In this document: positions 58,408 to 63,958 of the stretch, in pieces
How the letters are laid out: every line of letters starts with the position of its first letter
Numbering within the stretch: position 1 is the first letter of the stretch
Source: Thermoanaerobaculum sp.
GTDB taxonomy: Bacteria; Acidobacteriota; Thermoanaerobaculia; Multivoradales; UBA5704
Assembly: GCA_021154885.1 (NCBI GenBank)
Contig: JAJKHS010000016.1
Coordinates: 1 to 63,958 of the forward strand
Length of the DNA: 63,958 nt
Direction of reading: 5' to 3'
Notes under the pieces: model-generated
The model's input: the letters and a program-made list of their open reading frames with translations, nothing else
The model's database searches: none
Told to the model about the DNA's origin: nothing
Made by a program: the position numbers and the translations under genes

Positions 58408-58781
58408 CCTACCGGCTCCTCGCGGACCTCCTCGTCGTCTTCCATCTCGGGTTCGTGCTCTTCGTCTGTCTGGGCGGTCTCCTCGTCCTGCGCTGGCGCC
58501 GGATGGCCTGGATTCATCTGCCGGCCGCGGTGTGGGGAGCGATCGTGGAGTTCACCCAGACGATCTGTCCCCTGACGCCGCTGGAGAACCACCTCCGCCG
58601 CCTGGGCGGCCGGGCGGGCTACTCCGGCGGCTTCATCGAGCACCACATCACGCACGTCCTCTATCCCGCGGGCTTGAGCCGGCCCATCCAGATCGCGCTG
58701 GGCGTGTTCGTGGTCGTCCTCAACCTGGCGGTCTACACCACGGTCTTCCTGCGCCGGCGACGCCGGCGCACACCTTCATAA
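58404..58781 (+). CDS. DUF2784 membrane protein
   Basis: 125 residues, ATGA overlap with menC. Three membrane helices with the family motifs 'DLLVVFHLGFVLFVCLGG', 'CPLTPLENHLRR' and 'GGFIEHHITHVLYP'. Function unknown. It ends two bases before repeat element A, which may serve as its terminator. Confidence 0.9.
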   Translation: MTYRLLADLLVVFHLGFVLFVCLGGLLVLRWRRMAWIHLPAAVWGAIVEFTQTICPLTPLENHLRRLGGRAGYSGGFIEHHITHVLYPAGLSRPIQIALGVFVVVLNLAVYTTVFLRRRRRRTPS

Positions 58782-58782
58782 A

Positions 58783-58900
58783 GGCCCGCCTCCTTCCCCG
58801 AGGGGAGAGAAGACCTCTCCCCAGGAGGCGGGCCTCCTTTCGGGCGGAACGGCGGCGTCCTTGGACTCGGCGGCCGCCATCCCTTCTCAATTGTCAAAGA
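58783..58900 (-). repeat. Dispersed two-hairpin element, copy A (minus orientation)
   Basis: 118-bp element. Read on the minus strand it starts with TCTTTGACAATTGAGAAGGG, then a hairpin around GGCGGC/GCCGCC, then a large hairpin GGCCCGCCTCC/GGAGGCGGGCC with an inner GGGGAG/CTCCCC stem. Bases 58851-58900 are a perfect 50-bp inverted copy of 59427-59476 in copy B. Confidence 0.9.
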
Positions 58901-59093
58901 GCGCACCTCGTCGCGGCGGTCACGATATATCCTCCGCGATATGCGGTAGGATGCCAGAAACAGAGAGGCGCATCAAGAAACAGCTTGACGCAGCCTTGCA
59001 CAGCCTATAACCTATGCACACAGAAAGAGGGAAGGCGTTACGCGATGCGCTCGCCTGTATCGAGGTAGAACCGCCTGAAACGTCTTTTCTCGG

Positions 59094-59254
59094 GCTGAAA
59101 CAGCGAAAAAGCCGCTGAAACAATGTTCCACGGCGTTTTTCATTGTTTCCGGCCGCCAAACAATGAAAAAAGCCGTGGAACATTGAAAAAAGCCGTGGAA
59201 CATTGAAAAAACGGGAGAAACAATGGAAAAAGCGGGGAAACATTGAAAAAACGA
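59094..59254. repeat. 20-bp iteron-like array containing a long hairpin
   Basis: Eight units of 20 bp in exact register: 59094, 59114, 59134, 59155, 59175, 59195, 59215 and 59235. Consensus is close to GTGGAACATTGAAAAAAGCC; the third unit is inverted. Because of that, 59121-59148 and 59158-59185 form a 28-bp stem with one mismatch and a 9-base loop. No spacer/repeat alternation, so not a CRISPR array. No gene is present in 58901-59426. Confidence 0.85.
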
Positions 59255-59426
59255 TCCGGACACTCCAAAACGTCTTCCGCATCCGTAACGCCCTCTTAAG
59301 GGTCTTGGACGACTTGACGGCACCCTATTGACAATAGTGCGGCGGTTCTATACGCTTCCCTCCGTTAACGGCAAAAGAGGAGTCATTCTCCTCCTCGTTC
59401 CACTTTGGAGCGCGGCGAGATGCCGT

Positions 59427-59542
59427 TCTTTGACAATTGAGAAGGGATGGCGGCCGCCGAGTCCAAGGACGCCGCCATCCCGCCTGAAGGAGGCCCGCCT
59501 CCTGGGGAGAGACTGCGTCTTCCCGCGGGGGAGGGGCGGGCC
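59427..59542 (+). repeat. Dispersed two-hairpin element, copy B
   Basis: 116-bp copy in plus orientation, inverted relative to copy A 526 bp away. Hairpin I: GGGATGGCGGC/GCCGCCATCCC (11 bp perfect). Hairpin II: GGCCCGCC.../...GGGCGGGCC. The leading TTGACA and TCTTTGACAATTG resemble a -35 box and a boxA antitermination site respectively. Confidence 0.9.
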
Positions 59543-59660
59543 GAGGGTCTTCGTTCGGGGATCAGGTACCTAGGGAGTATAACTGCATGGGCTGGGCCAT
59601 GCAGGAGCCGCGCGCGGACTTGGCTCGCAGCCGCTCTCGCATCAACCAATGGGGGTGGAC

Positions 59661-60158
59661 ATGTCGGACGCACCAGACCAACGCCTGCTTGAGGCTCTGC
59701 TGGACTCCTGGGACCGGAATAACACCATCCTGCTCAACCTGCTCCGCGCCCTCCCGGAGGGTGGATTGGAGGCCAGGGCGATGGCGGGGAACCCCTCCGT
59801 CTCGGAGCTGTTCACCCACATCCACTATGTACGACTCGTGTTCGTCTTCGAGGACGCCCCCGAGCTCGCCAGAGAGTTGCCCGAGGAAGAGTGGGTGGTC
59901 GAGCGTGACCCGGCTCGCATCGCGCAGATGCTGGACGACAGCGCAAAGGCGGTGCGGGACGCGGTCAAGGGCAGGGTGGAGGCAGGCCGGGACATGGACC
60001 TTCACTACGACCACCCGATCCTCCTGCTCCAGCACATGCTCTGGCACGAGGGTTACCATCACGGTCAGATGAAGCTGGCCCTCAAGCTGGCGGGCCGCCC
60101 CATAGCCGATGAAGAAGCCGGGCCGGTCACGTGGGACGTCTGGATGCGCAAAAAGTGA
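59661..60158 (+). CDS. DinB-like metal-binding four-helix protein
   Basis: 165 residues from ATG 59661 (GGGGGTGG just upstream); ATG 59649 adds four residues. DinB/YfiT fold: 'SWDRNNTILLNLLRALPEGG' helix 1, 'SVSELFTHIHYVRLVFVF' with the first His ligand, and 'LLQHMLWHEGYHHGQMKLAL' with the H-x3-H ligands. Family members include thiol transferases (bacillithiol or mycothiol S-transferases) and damage-inducible proteins. The BrxA/B gene at 9884 makes a bacillithiol-dependent role conceivable. Confidence 0.88.
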   Translation: MSDAPDQRLLEALLDSWDRNNTILLNLLRALPEGGLEARAMAGNPSVSELFTHIHYVRLVFVFEDAPELARELPEEEWVVERDPARIAQMLDDSAKAVRDAVKGRVEAGRDMDLHYDHPILLLQHMLWHEGYHHGQMKLALKLAGRPIADEEAGPVTWDVWMRKK

Positions 60159-60288
60159 GCGGTCTTAAGGAGGGCGGAGCGGCGAGCACACGCTCAGGCT
60201 GCCGGCACACCTACCCGGCTCGTTGCTGGCGCCACGAAGCACTATTCAAGGTGTGGGCAACGCCATCTTGACTTCAAGGAGGGTTTCG

Positions 60289-60615
60289 ATGCGGAAGATC
60301 CGGATTTCCATCTTCGCTCTGACGGCTTTCACCGTGCTGGCCTTGGCCGCCTCCTCGGCTCAGGCTGGGGCGACCTGCAGTGCGAGCAAGCCCATCTGCA
60401 CGGCCTCGTTCCAGCCGGAGCCGGTCCTGATGTCGACTTGGACCTTCTGGGGGTGCTGGTCTCAATGGCCGGCCGGTCCTTGCCGCGACATCTTCCGGGA
60501 CAGCTCAGGCGCCTTTTGGATCTGCGCGAATTGCGGTCAGACCAAGAACCCTGGCCCAGGCACGTGCAACCAGATCGGCGCCCAGGCGCTGGACAGAGGG
60601 TACTGGTGCTCGTGA
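60289..60615 (+). CDS. Small secreted Cys/Trp-rich protein
   Basis: 108 residues with AAGGAGGG upstream of ATG 60289 and a signal peptide ending 'ASSAQAGA'. The mature part has eight Cys ('TCSASKPIC', 'WGCW', 'GPCRDIF', 'WICANCGQTKN', 'GTCNQ', 'YWCS') and several Trp. Likely a disulfide-rich exported protein; not recognised. Confidence 0.75.
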   Translation: MRKIRISIFALTAFTVLALAASSAQAGATCSASKPICTASFQPEPVLMSTWTFWGCWSQWPAGPCRDIFRDSSGAFWICANCGQTKNPGPGTCNQIGAQALDRGYWCS

Positions 60616-60662
60616 GGCTCGCTCTACGGTGGTACGCCACCTTCCGCCAAGGCGTGGAAGGG

Positions 60663-60761
60663 TGAAGGGCCGGCCGCCGGTCCAAGGACGCCGCCATCCC
60701 GCCAGAAGGAGGCCCGCCTCCTGGGGAGAGACTTCGTCTCCCCGCGGGGGAGGAGGCGGGC
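60663..60761 (+). repeat. Dispersed two-hairpin element, copy C
   Basis: 99-bp copy in plus orientation lacking the TTGACAATTG head. It keeps the GTCCAAGGAC centre and the hairpin GGCCCGCCTCC/GGAGGCGGGCC with its inner GGGGAGAGAC/GTCTCCCC stem. It sits between the convergent secreted-protein and toxin genes, a terminator-like position. Confidence 0.88.
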
Positions 60762-60772
60762 CGATCACTCGC

Positions 60773-61081
60773 TCATGCCAAAGCGAAACGAAGCGCCGCT
60801 TCGATCTGCTTGATCTTTGCCGGGCGGAGGAGAGCGATGCACTGTTCAAGGTGTGATTTCGGTAGGGTGACGATGAAGTCGAGATTGACGACGCACCTCT
60901 TGGGAAGACCATCCTCAGGACCGAGGTCGACCTCGACATGGATGCCACGGCGTCGGGTCGTTACGGGCGCCACCGTCACCTGGGCCCGGATGGCATAAGC
61001 TTCGTCGCGCGAGAGCAGGACAACCGGACGTCGACCGGCCGGTGGCGGGAGATCCGCCCACGAAGCCTCACAGCGCCTCAA
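60773..61081 (-). CDS. PemK/MazF-family toxin
   Basis: 102 residues. 'GRRPVVLLSRDEAYAIRAQVTVAPVT' and 'EDGLPKRCVVNLDFIVTLPKSHL' are the MazF barrel signature with the RPVV strand; 'IEAALRFALA' is the C-terminal helix. MazF toxins cut mRNA. The start overlaps the antitoxin stop by 4 bp. The very N-terminus before 'PPAGRRPVV' is short of the usual 'GDIWWVDL' strand, so it may be slightly degraded. Confidence 0.85.
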   Translation of the reverse strand: MRRCEASWADLPPPAGRRPVVLLSRDEAYAIRAQVTVAPVTTRRRGIHVEVDLGPEDGLPKRCVVNLDFIVTLPKSHLEQCIALLRPAKIKQIEAALRFALA

Positions 61082-61335
61082 TCCCAGGGTTCCTCGGCCA
61101 GAGCCGCATAGCTCGCGGAGCGGATCGCGTCTATTTCTTCGGCGTGCTCCGGATGCTCGACATAGCCCTGGACGTATCGCTCCACGTCCTTTCGCTTCTG
61201 CAAGTCACGCAGGAATGCCTGAACGGCTTGCCGGAAGAACTCGCTGCGGCTCTCTCCCCGCTTACGCCGTTCTTTCTCCACCGAGTCGAGGATCGTTGGG
61301 GGCAGGCTGATGGCAACTTTCACGGCATGGGGCAT
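61078..61335 (-). CDS. Ribbon-helix-helix antitoxin (MazE-like partner)
   Basis: 85 residues from ATG 61335 (AGGAG seven bases upstream). 'AVKVAISLPPTILDSVEKERRKRGESRSEFFRQAVQAFL' is a CopG-type RHH domain; the acidic tail 'YVEHPEHAEEIDAIRSASYAALAEEPWD' would bind the toxin. Antitoxin-first order with a 4-bp overlap to the PemK-like gene. Confidence 0.88.
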   Translation of the reverse strand: MPHAVKVAISLPPTILDSVEKERRKRGESRSEFFRQAVQAFLRDLQKRKDVERYVQGYVEHPEHAEEIDAIRSASYAALAEEPWD

Positions 61336-61498
61336 GATGATTCTCCTACCAGCTTCATACAGCTTCATACCAGAGTATGGCCGGGCGCGGGTCAGCCTTG
61401 CAGGATCTTCTTCCAGAGGTCCTGGCATCGCGCAGGAAGGTCTGAGTTAGGCGGACAGGGCGAGCGCGCCGATCAGGGTCGTCGAGCTGATCTCCTAC

Positions 61499-61840
61499 TC
61501 ACTCCCGATCCGCGGCCTGAGCGGCTTGCCACAGCTCGCCGTACTTCTCGCGTACGTAGGGATCGAGCTCCTCCGCGAGCCCGGCAGGGAGCTTGAGGAT
61601 GCGATGACCTCGATCACGTCGGCCAGATCCTTGAGCCGGTGTGGGGCGGTCATCCCCGAGGCCAGCTTCAGCTCGATCAGGAAGGGATGCCGTCCTCCTC
61701 CAGCAGGCGCGCCACCTTGTTGCGGGCGCGCTGAACCTTGGATTCTCCCATGAAGAATCTCTCCGCCTCTTCGATTCCCGCGTCAAGGCGGGCCTCAAGC
61801 TCCGGGTCCAGACGGGGACGGTTGCGCCCAGGCAGCCATG
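61499..61840 (-). pseudogene. Frameshifted nucleotidyltransferase/AbiEii-like gene remnant
   Basis: Three frames read in order give one protein: 'LEARLDAGIEEAERFFMGES' plus 'ARLLEEDGIP' (frame 1), 'LIELKLASGMTAPHRLKDLA' plus 'DVIEVI' (frame 2), then 'LKLPAGLAEELDPYVREKYG' plus 'ELWQAAQAADRE' (frame 3). Shifts fall near 61685 and 61610. The 'ELKLASGMTAPHRLKDLADV' and 'LDPYVREKYxELW' segments are typical of the C-terminus of sugar/nucleotidyltransferase-like AbiEii proteins. No intact copy is present. Confidence 0.7.
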
Positions 61841-61974
61841 GCGCTGGCCGCGATCGATCTCATGCGGTCAGGTTAGCAGAATCCTGGCCTCCCCGGCCGC
61901 ATCCGGGACCTCTCAGAGTCCAGATGGGTGTTTGTGCTACGCTCACCTCCGCCGTTTTCCTGAAAGGAGAGGAC

Positions 61975-62133
61975 ATGACACGTAAACTCGTCGTCGCCGC
62001 CTTCCTCCTCGCCCTCTGCTGGATGCCGAGCGCTACCGCGTCGCAGGGCGCGGCCTGCACAGCCCACGTCTGCAACATCTGCGCGCAAAGTGGGCTGGTT
62101 TGCGTGTCCACGCCGCACTGCCACTGCGAGTGA
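61975..62133 (+). CDS. Very small secreted Cys-rich peptide
   Basis: 52 residues from ATG 61975 with AAAGGAGAGG upstream. Signal peptide to about residue 23 ('LVVAAFLLALCWMPSATAS'), then a 26-29-residue mature peptide with six Cys ('ACTAHVCNICAQSGLVCVST' then 'PHCHCE'). The spacing would allow three disulfides or metal binding. Too short for database-style recognition; style resembles bacteriocin or defensin-like peptides. Confidence 0.65.
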   Translation: MTRKLVVAAFLLALCWMPSATASQGAACTAHVCNICAQSGLVCVSTPHCHCE

Positions 62134-62184
62134 GCGGGCTGGCGGAGCGCGAGCCCCCACGGCGAACTGCCGGAGCGGCTCTAG

Positions 62185-62293
62185 GAGCCTGTCGGGAAAC
62201 CTCCAAGCGTGCCCATATAATGTGGTTGCGCTTGGAGCAAGCTACTATAGATTGTGGCCAAGATGCTCATTTTTCGGGTTTTCCGACAGGCTC
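62185..62293. mobile_element. 109-bp MITE with 17-bp terminal inverted repeats
   Basis: Ends GAGCCTGTCGGGAAACC and the inverse GGTTTTCCGACAGGCTC (16 of 17 matching), flanked on both sides by CTAG (62181-62184 and 62294-62297), a likely target duplication. The end sequence resembles IS1182-type termini, so it is probably a non-autonomous derivative. No coding capacity. Confidence 0.85.
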
Positions 62294-62297
62294 CTAG

Positions 62298-62674
62298 CGC
62301 CGGGCCGCCAAGAGGGGGAGCGGTTTCGACGTCAGCCTGTCGGATACCCGTTCCAATCCAGGTCCCTGTGGCAAAGATCCAGAATAGGTGCCGGGGTATT
62401 CTGGGTGGACCTATACATCGGTATCGGAGGCCGGGTCAGATCTCCAGCCCTGCCAGCGGGGAACGTGGCATCTCCGTGTAGATTCCTCGGGCCCGGGCTC
62501 GGCATCCTTGAGTCCGGTTGAGCACACGCCCAGAGCTCAGCCCTGAGCAAGCCCGGTAGTCTTCCTCAGACCGTCACGGACCCCGGCGACCAAGCCTGCT
62601 CCTCCTGGTTTGGAGGTTCGGGGAGCAAGAACACGAGCCTGGGAAGACAGGCCCAAAGGCCTTAAAGCTCGCTG
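62298..62674. other. Non-coding stretch
   Basis: I see no gene, repeat or signal here beyond short chance frames; it is probably decayed sequence between the MITE and the SUMF1 fragment. Confidence 0.5.
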
Positions 62675-62795
62675 GCATGATGGCATACGGAAGCCGATAT
62701 TGCCGTGACGGCTCTCGGCGGGCGTGATGTCGCGGTACGTGGCGCGCAGGTCCTCCGCGCGAGTCACCCAGCAGCAGCCGCCCCGAAGACACCGC
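62675..62795 (-). pseudogene. Fragment of a formylglycine-generating-enzyme-like (SUMF1) gene
   Basis: One minus-strand frame reads 'LRGGCCWVTRAEDLRATYRD' then 'ITPAESRHGNIGFRM', matching the C-terminus of SUMF1-domain proteins (consensus 'LRGGSW...LRAAYR...P..R..NIGFR'). The frame has no start and the rest of the domain is missing. Confidence 0.6.
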
Positions 62796-62876
62796 CAGTC
62801 CTCCCGTCCTCTCTGGAGAGCTTTGTGTGATAAGAGCGCTGAGGAGGATGTAGCGAAATGAAAACGGACTCAACAT

Positions 62877-62894
62877 CACTTCCTGTAGGAAGTG
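62877..62894 (+). promoter_or_regulatory. Stem-loop upstream of precursor peptide 2
   Basis: CACTTCC (62877-62883) / GGAAGTG (62888-62894), loop TGTA, perfect. A second short stem GGGC/GCCC follows directly. It precedes the AGAGGAGG ribosome-binding site, as a hairpin also does at precursor 1. Confidence 0.55.
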
Positions 62895-62927
62895 GGCGCT
62901 GAAGCCCGCTTCATAGAGGAGGTCACT

Positions 62928-63134
62928 ATGAGACGCAACCGTTCGGTCAAGAAATTGCAGCTCAACAAAGACACTCTTGCAAACCTGACTCAGCAGGACC
63001 TAGCATGGGTGAACGGTGGGGCAGAGACTCGGGCGTTTTCGGATTGCAGGTTTTGCTCGGTGGGTGGCGGGACCTCCTGCGTTTCGGATAGTAATTGTAC
63101 CGATCCAAGGGTCTGCGGCCCCTTCCCCATATAA
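62928..63134 (+). CDS. Class-I-lanthipeptide-like / GG-leader precursor peptide 2
   Basis: 68 residues from ATG 62928 (AGAGGAGG five bases upstream). The leader 'KKLQLNKDTLANLTQQDLAW' ends V-N-G-G, the same 'LxLNK[ED]T[VL]..L..GG' signature as the peptide at 40045. The core from residue 32 has five Cys (40, 43, 51, 57, 63) and several Ser/Thr ('SDCRFCSVGGGTSCVSDSNC'). No LanB/LanC, LanM, radical SAM maturase or peptidase-exporter is within view; decayed genes surround it. A hairpin at 63171 may end the message. Confidence 0.78.
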   Translation: MRRNRSVKKLQLNKDTLANLTQQDLAWVNGGAETRAFSDCRFCSVGGGTSCVSDSNCTDPRVCGPFPI

Positions 63135-63170
63135 GATTCCTAACCGCTGATTCTCCCGCTAAAGCACTTG

Positions 63171-63201
63171 GAGGGCGGCCGGATTTTATCCAGCCGCCCT
63201 C
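63171..63201 (+). terminator. Hairpin after precursor peptide 2
   Basis: GAGGGCGGC (63171-63179) / GCCGCCCTC (63193-63201) with an inner GGAT/ATCC stem. Strong stem but only a weak downstream T content. Confidence 0.6.
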
Positions 63202-63290
63202 TAGGTTCTACCTGTTGTCCGCCGGGAGGTAAGAGGTAAGGTGCAACTGAGCTGGTGCCGGGCTCTTCCCGGCCCCTTTCCGGCCCTGGG

Positions 63291-63365
63291 CAGAATAAGC
63301 GGCCCCAGAATAAGCGGCCCCAGAATAAGCGGCCCCTAAGCGGCCCCTAAGCGCAGAATAAGCGC
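63291..63365. repeat. 15-bp tandem repeat
   Basis: Three perfect copies of CAGAATAAGCGGCCC at 63291, 63306 and 63321, then shortened CTAAGCGGCCC copies and a final CAGAATAAGCGC. The rest of 63202-63565 shows no gene. Confidence 0.85.
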
Positions 63366-63565
63366 CAGAGGTTTATAGGAGAAGATCGCCTCGATAGGAC
63401 CGACCTTGCCTTCTCCCCGCTCCTGCGGTGCCAATTCCCAGGAATCGTGGCCTTCCGAGCCTCACTTCTGAAAGCTTCGGACACACCTCGGCCCATGCGA
63501 GCGTAGGCTCACGAAAATGGCCCTCGGCGGGCGGCATGGCTGTCAAAGATCGTGTCCTGGTTTGT

Positions 63566-63958
63566 CTATCCGGCTACAAAGGGCAGGGCCGGCGGGAAGC
63601 TGCCGGCGGGGAAGGGAGCGGTTAGATCCCCTCGGCGCAGCTTCTCGGCGGCATCGCGGAAGGCTCCCACGAACTAGGAGTAGGCCTCGTAGAACATCTT
63701 GCGCGCGGCCTGGGTCGCGGCATGCACCCGCGGTGCCGGCGAGCGGGCGAGCTTTTTGGGCCGGTACAGGGGATCCCGAGCCAAGATCGCTGCGACTCCC
63801 AGAACCCGGGCCCCCGTCTCTTCTCTCACGACGGCAGCTTCGGCTTCAATGTCCTCGCCCAGGGAAGCGACGCGTTGACGGTAGGCTTCGTCGGAGAGAT
63901 GAGCCCAGCAGGGAATCTTGGAGAGGATCACGGTCTCAGTCGTCGCATACTCGAATCG
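63566..63958 (-). pseudogene. C-terminal part of a REP-associated tyrosine transposase (RAYT), amber-interrupted
   Basis: Open frame from the right edge: 'YATTETVILSKIPCWAHLSD', 'ILARDPLYRPKKLARSPAPR', 'VHAATQAARKMFYEAYS', then TAG at 63674-63676, then in the same frame 'FVGAFRDAAEKLRRGDLTAP', 'FPAGSFPPALPFVAG' and a final stop at 63566-63568. This continuous segment matches the C-terminal region of RAYT-type transposase proteins. The in-frame amber makes it a likely pseudogene; the catalytic HUH/Tyr domain would lie beyond the window. Confidence 0.7.

Noticed and set aside
59094-59254. Possible CRISPR array with GAAAC-like repeat ends
   Set aside because: Units are contiguous 20-mers with no spacers, they vary, one is inverted, and there are no cas genes.
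60239-60855. Near-identical 17-mers (GCACTATTCAAGGTGTG at 60239, GCACTGTTCAAGGTGTG at 60839) exactly 600 bp apart
   Set aside because: The second lies inside the toxin coding sequence; no symmetry or element boundary supports an attachment site.

Overview
This window is a high-GC (by eye about 65-70 %) bacterial chromosome segment of about 64 kb, densely coding except for a few structured intergenic stretches. It carries no rRNA, tRNA or CRISPR genes that I can see. The gene set points to Acidobacteriota, perhaps the Thermoanaerobaculia side; this is inference from content, not a phylogeny. The pointers are an Oar-type TonB receptor with a carboxypeptidase-like plug extension, several secreted S9 peptidases, a BrxA/B bacilliredoxin, class-I-lanthipeptide-like 'LNKETV..L..GG' leader peptides, and GTAG/GGAG-type palindromic repeats.

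Layout. 0-10 kb: an AcvB/VirJ-like serine hydrolase, an AI-2E-type permease, a di-heme cytochrome c peroxidase-like protein, a cyanophycinase-like peptidase and the TonB receptor. 10-20 kb: bacilliredoxin, DUF423 membrane protein, pruA, a three-part FAD/Fe-S dehydrogenase, a thioesterase coupled to a 2-hydroxyacyl-CoA-lyase-like ThDP enzyme, and a BrnT/BrnA toxin-antitoxin pair. 20-33 kb: S9 peptidase, a radical-SAM/SPASM-like protein that has lost its iron-sulfur motif, a methyltransferase, a GT-C glycosyltransferase, a nucleosidase/spore-photoproduct-lyase pair, another S9 peptidase, a CrtC/AttH lipocalin, and a low-GC two-gene unit with a TIR/deoxyribosyltransferase-like domain. 33-39.5 kb: FtsX-type ABC exporter with ATPase, minimal nucleotidyltransferase, tryptophanase-family lyase and an MBL hydrolase. 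40.9-53.8 kb: a co-directional alpha-glucan/trehalose block (treS-maltokinase fusion, malQ, glgB, GH57, treY) whose first three genes overlap. 54-58.8 kb: Cys-rich secreted protein, ABC1/UbiB kinase, GNAT protein, menC-like enzyme and DUF2784. 58.8-64 kb is an accessory, decaying zone: dispersed two-hairpin repeats, a 20-bp iteron array, small secreted Cys-rich peptides, a PemK/RHH toxin-antitoxin pair, a twice-frameshifted pseudogene, a 109-bp MITE, a formylglycine-enzyme fragment and an amber-interrupted REP-associated transposase remnant.

The threads that stand out are: (i) two solitary precursor peptides about 22 kb apart (40.0 and 62.9 kb) with the same GG leader and Cys-rich cores, each preceded by a hairpin next to its ribosome-binding site, with no maturation enzyme beside them; (ii) a SPASM-type maturase scaffold at 22.9 kb without the CxxxCxxC cluster, a candidate pseudoenzyme of the same peptide-modification world; (iii) an unusual richness of intergenic palindromes and short-period arrays (9-, 15-, 20- and 20-21-bp periods) alongside a REP-associated transposase relic; and (iv) the low-GC TIR-like two-gene unit, a candidate defence module.
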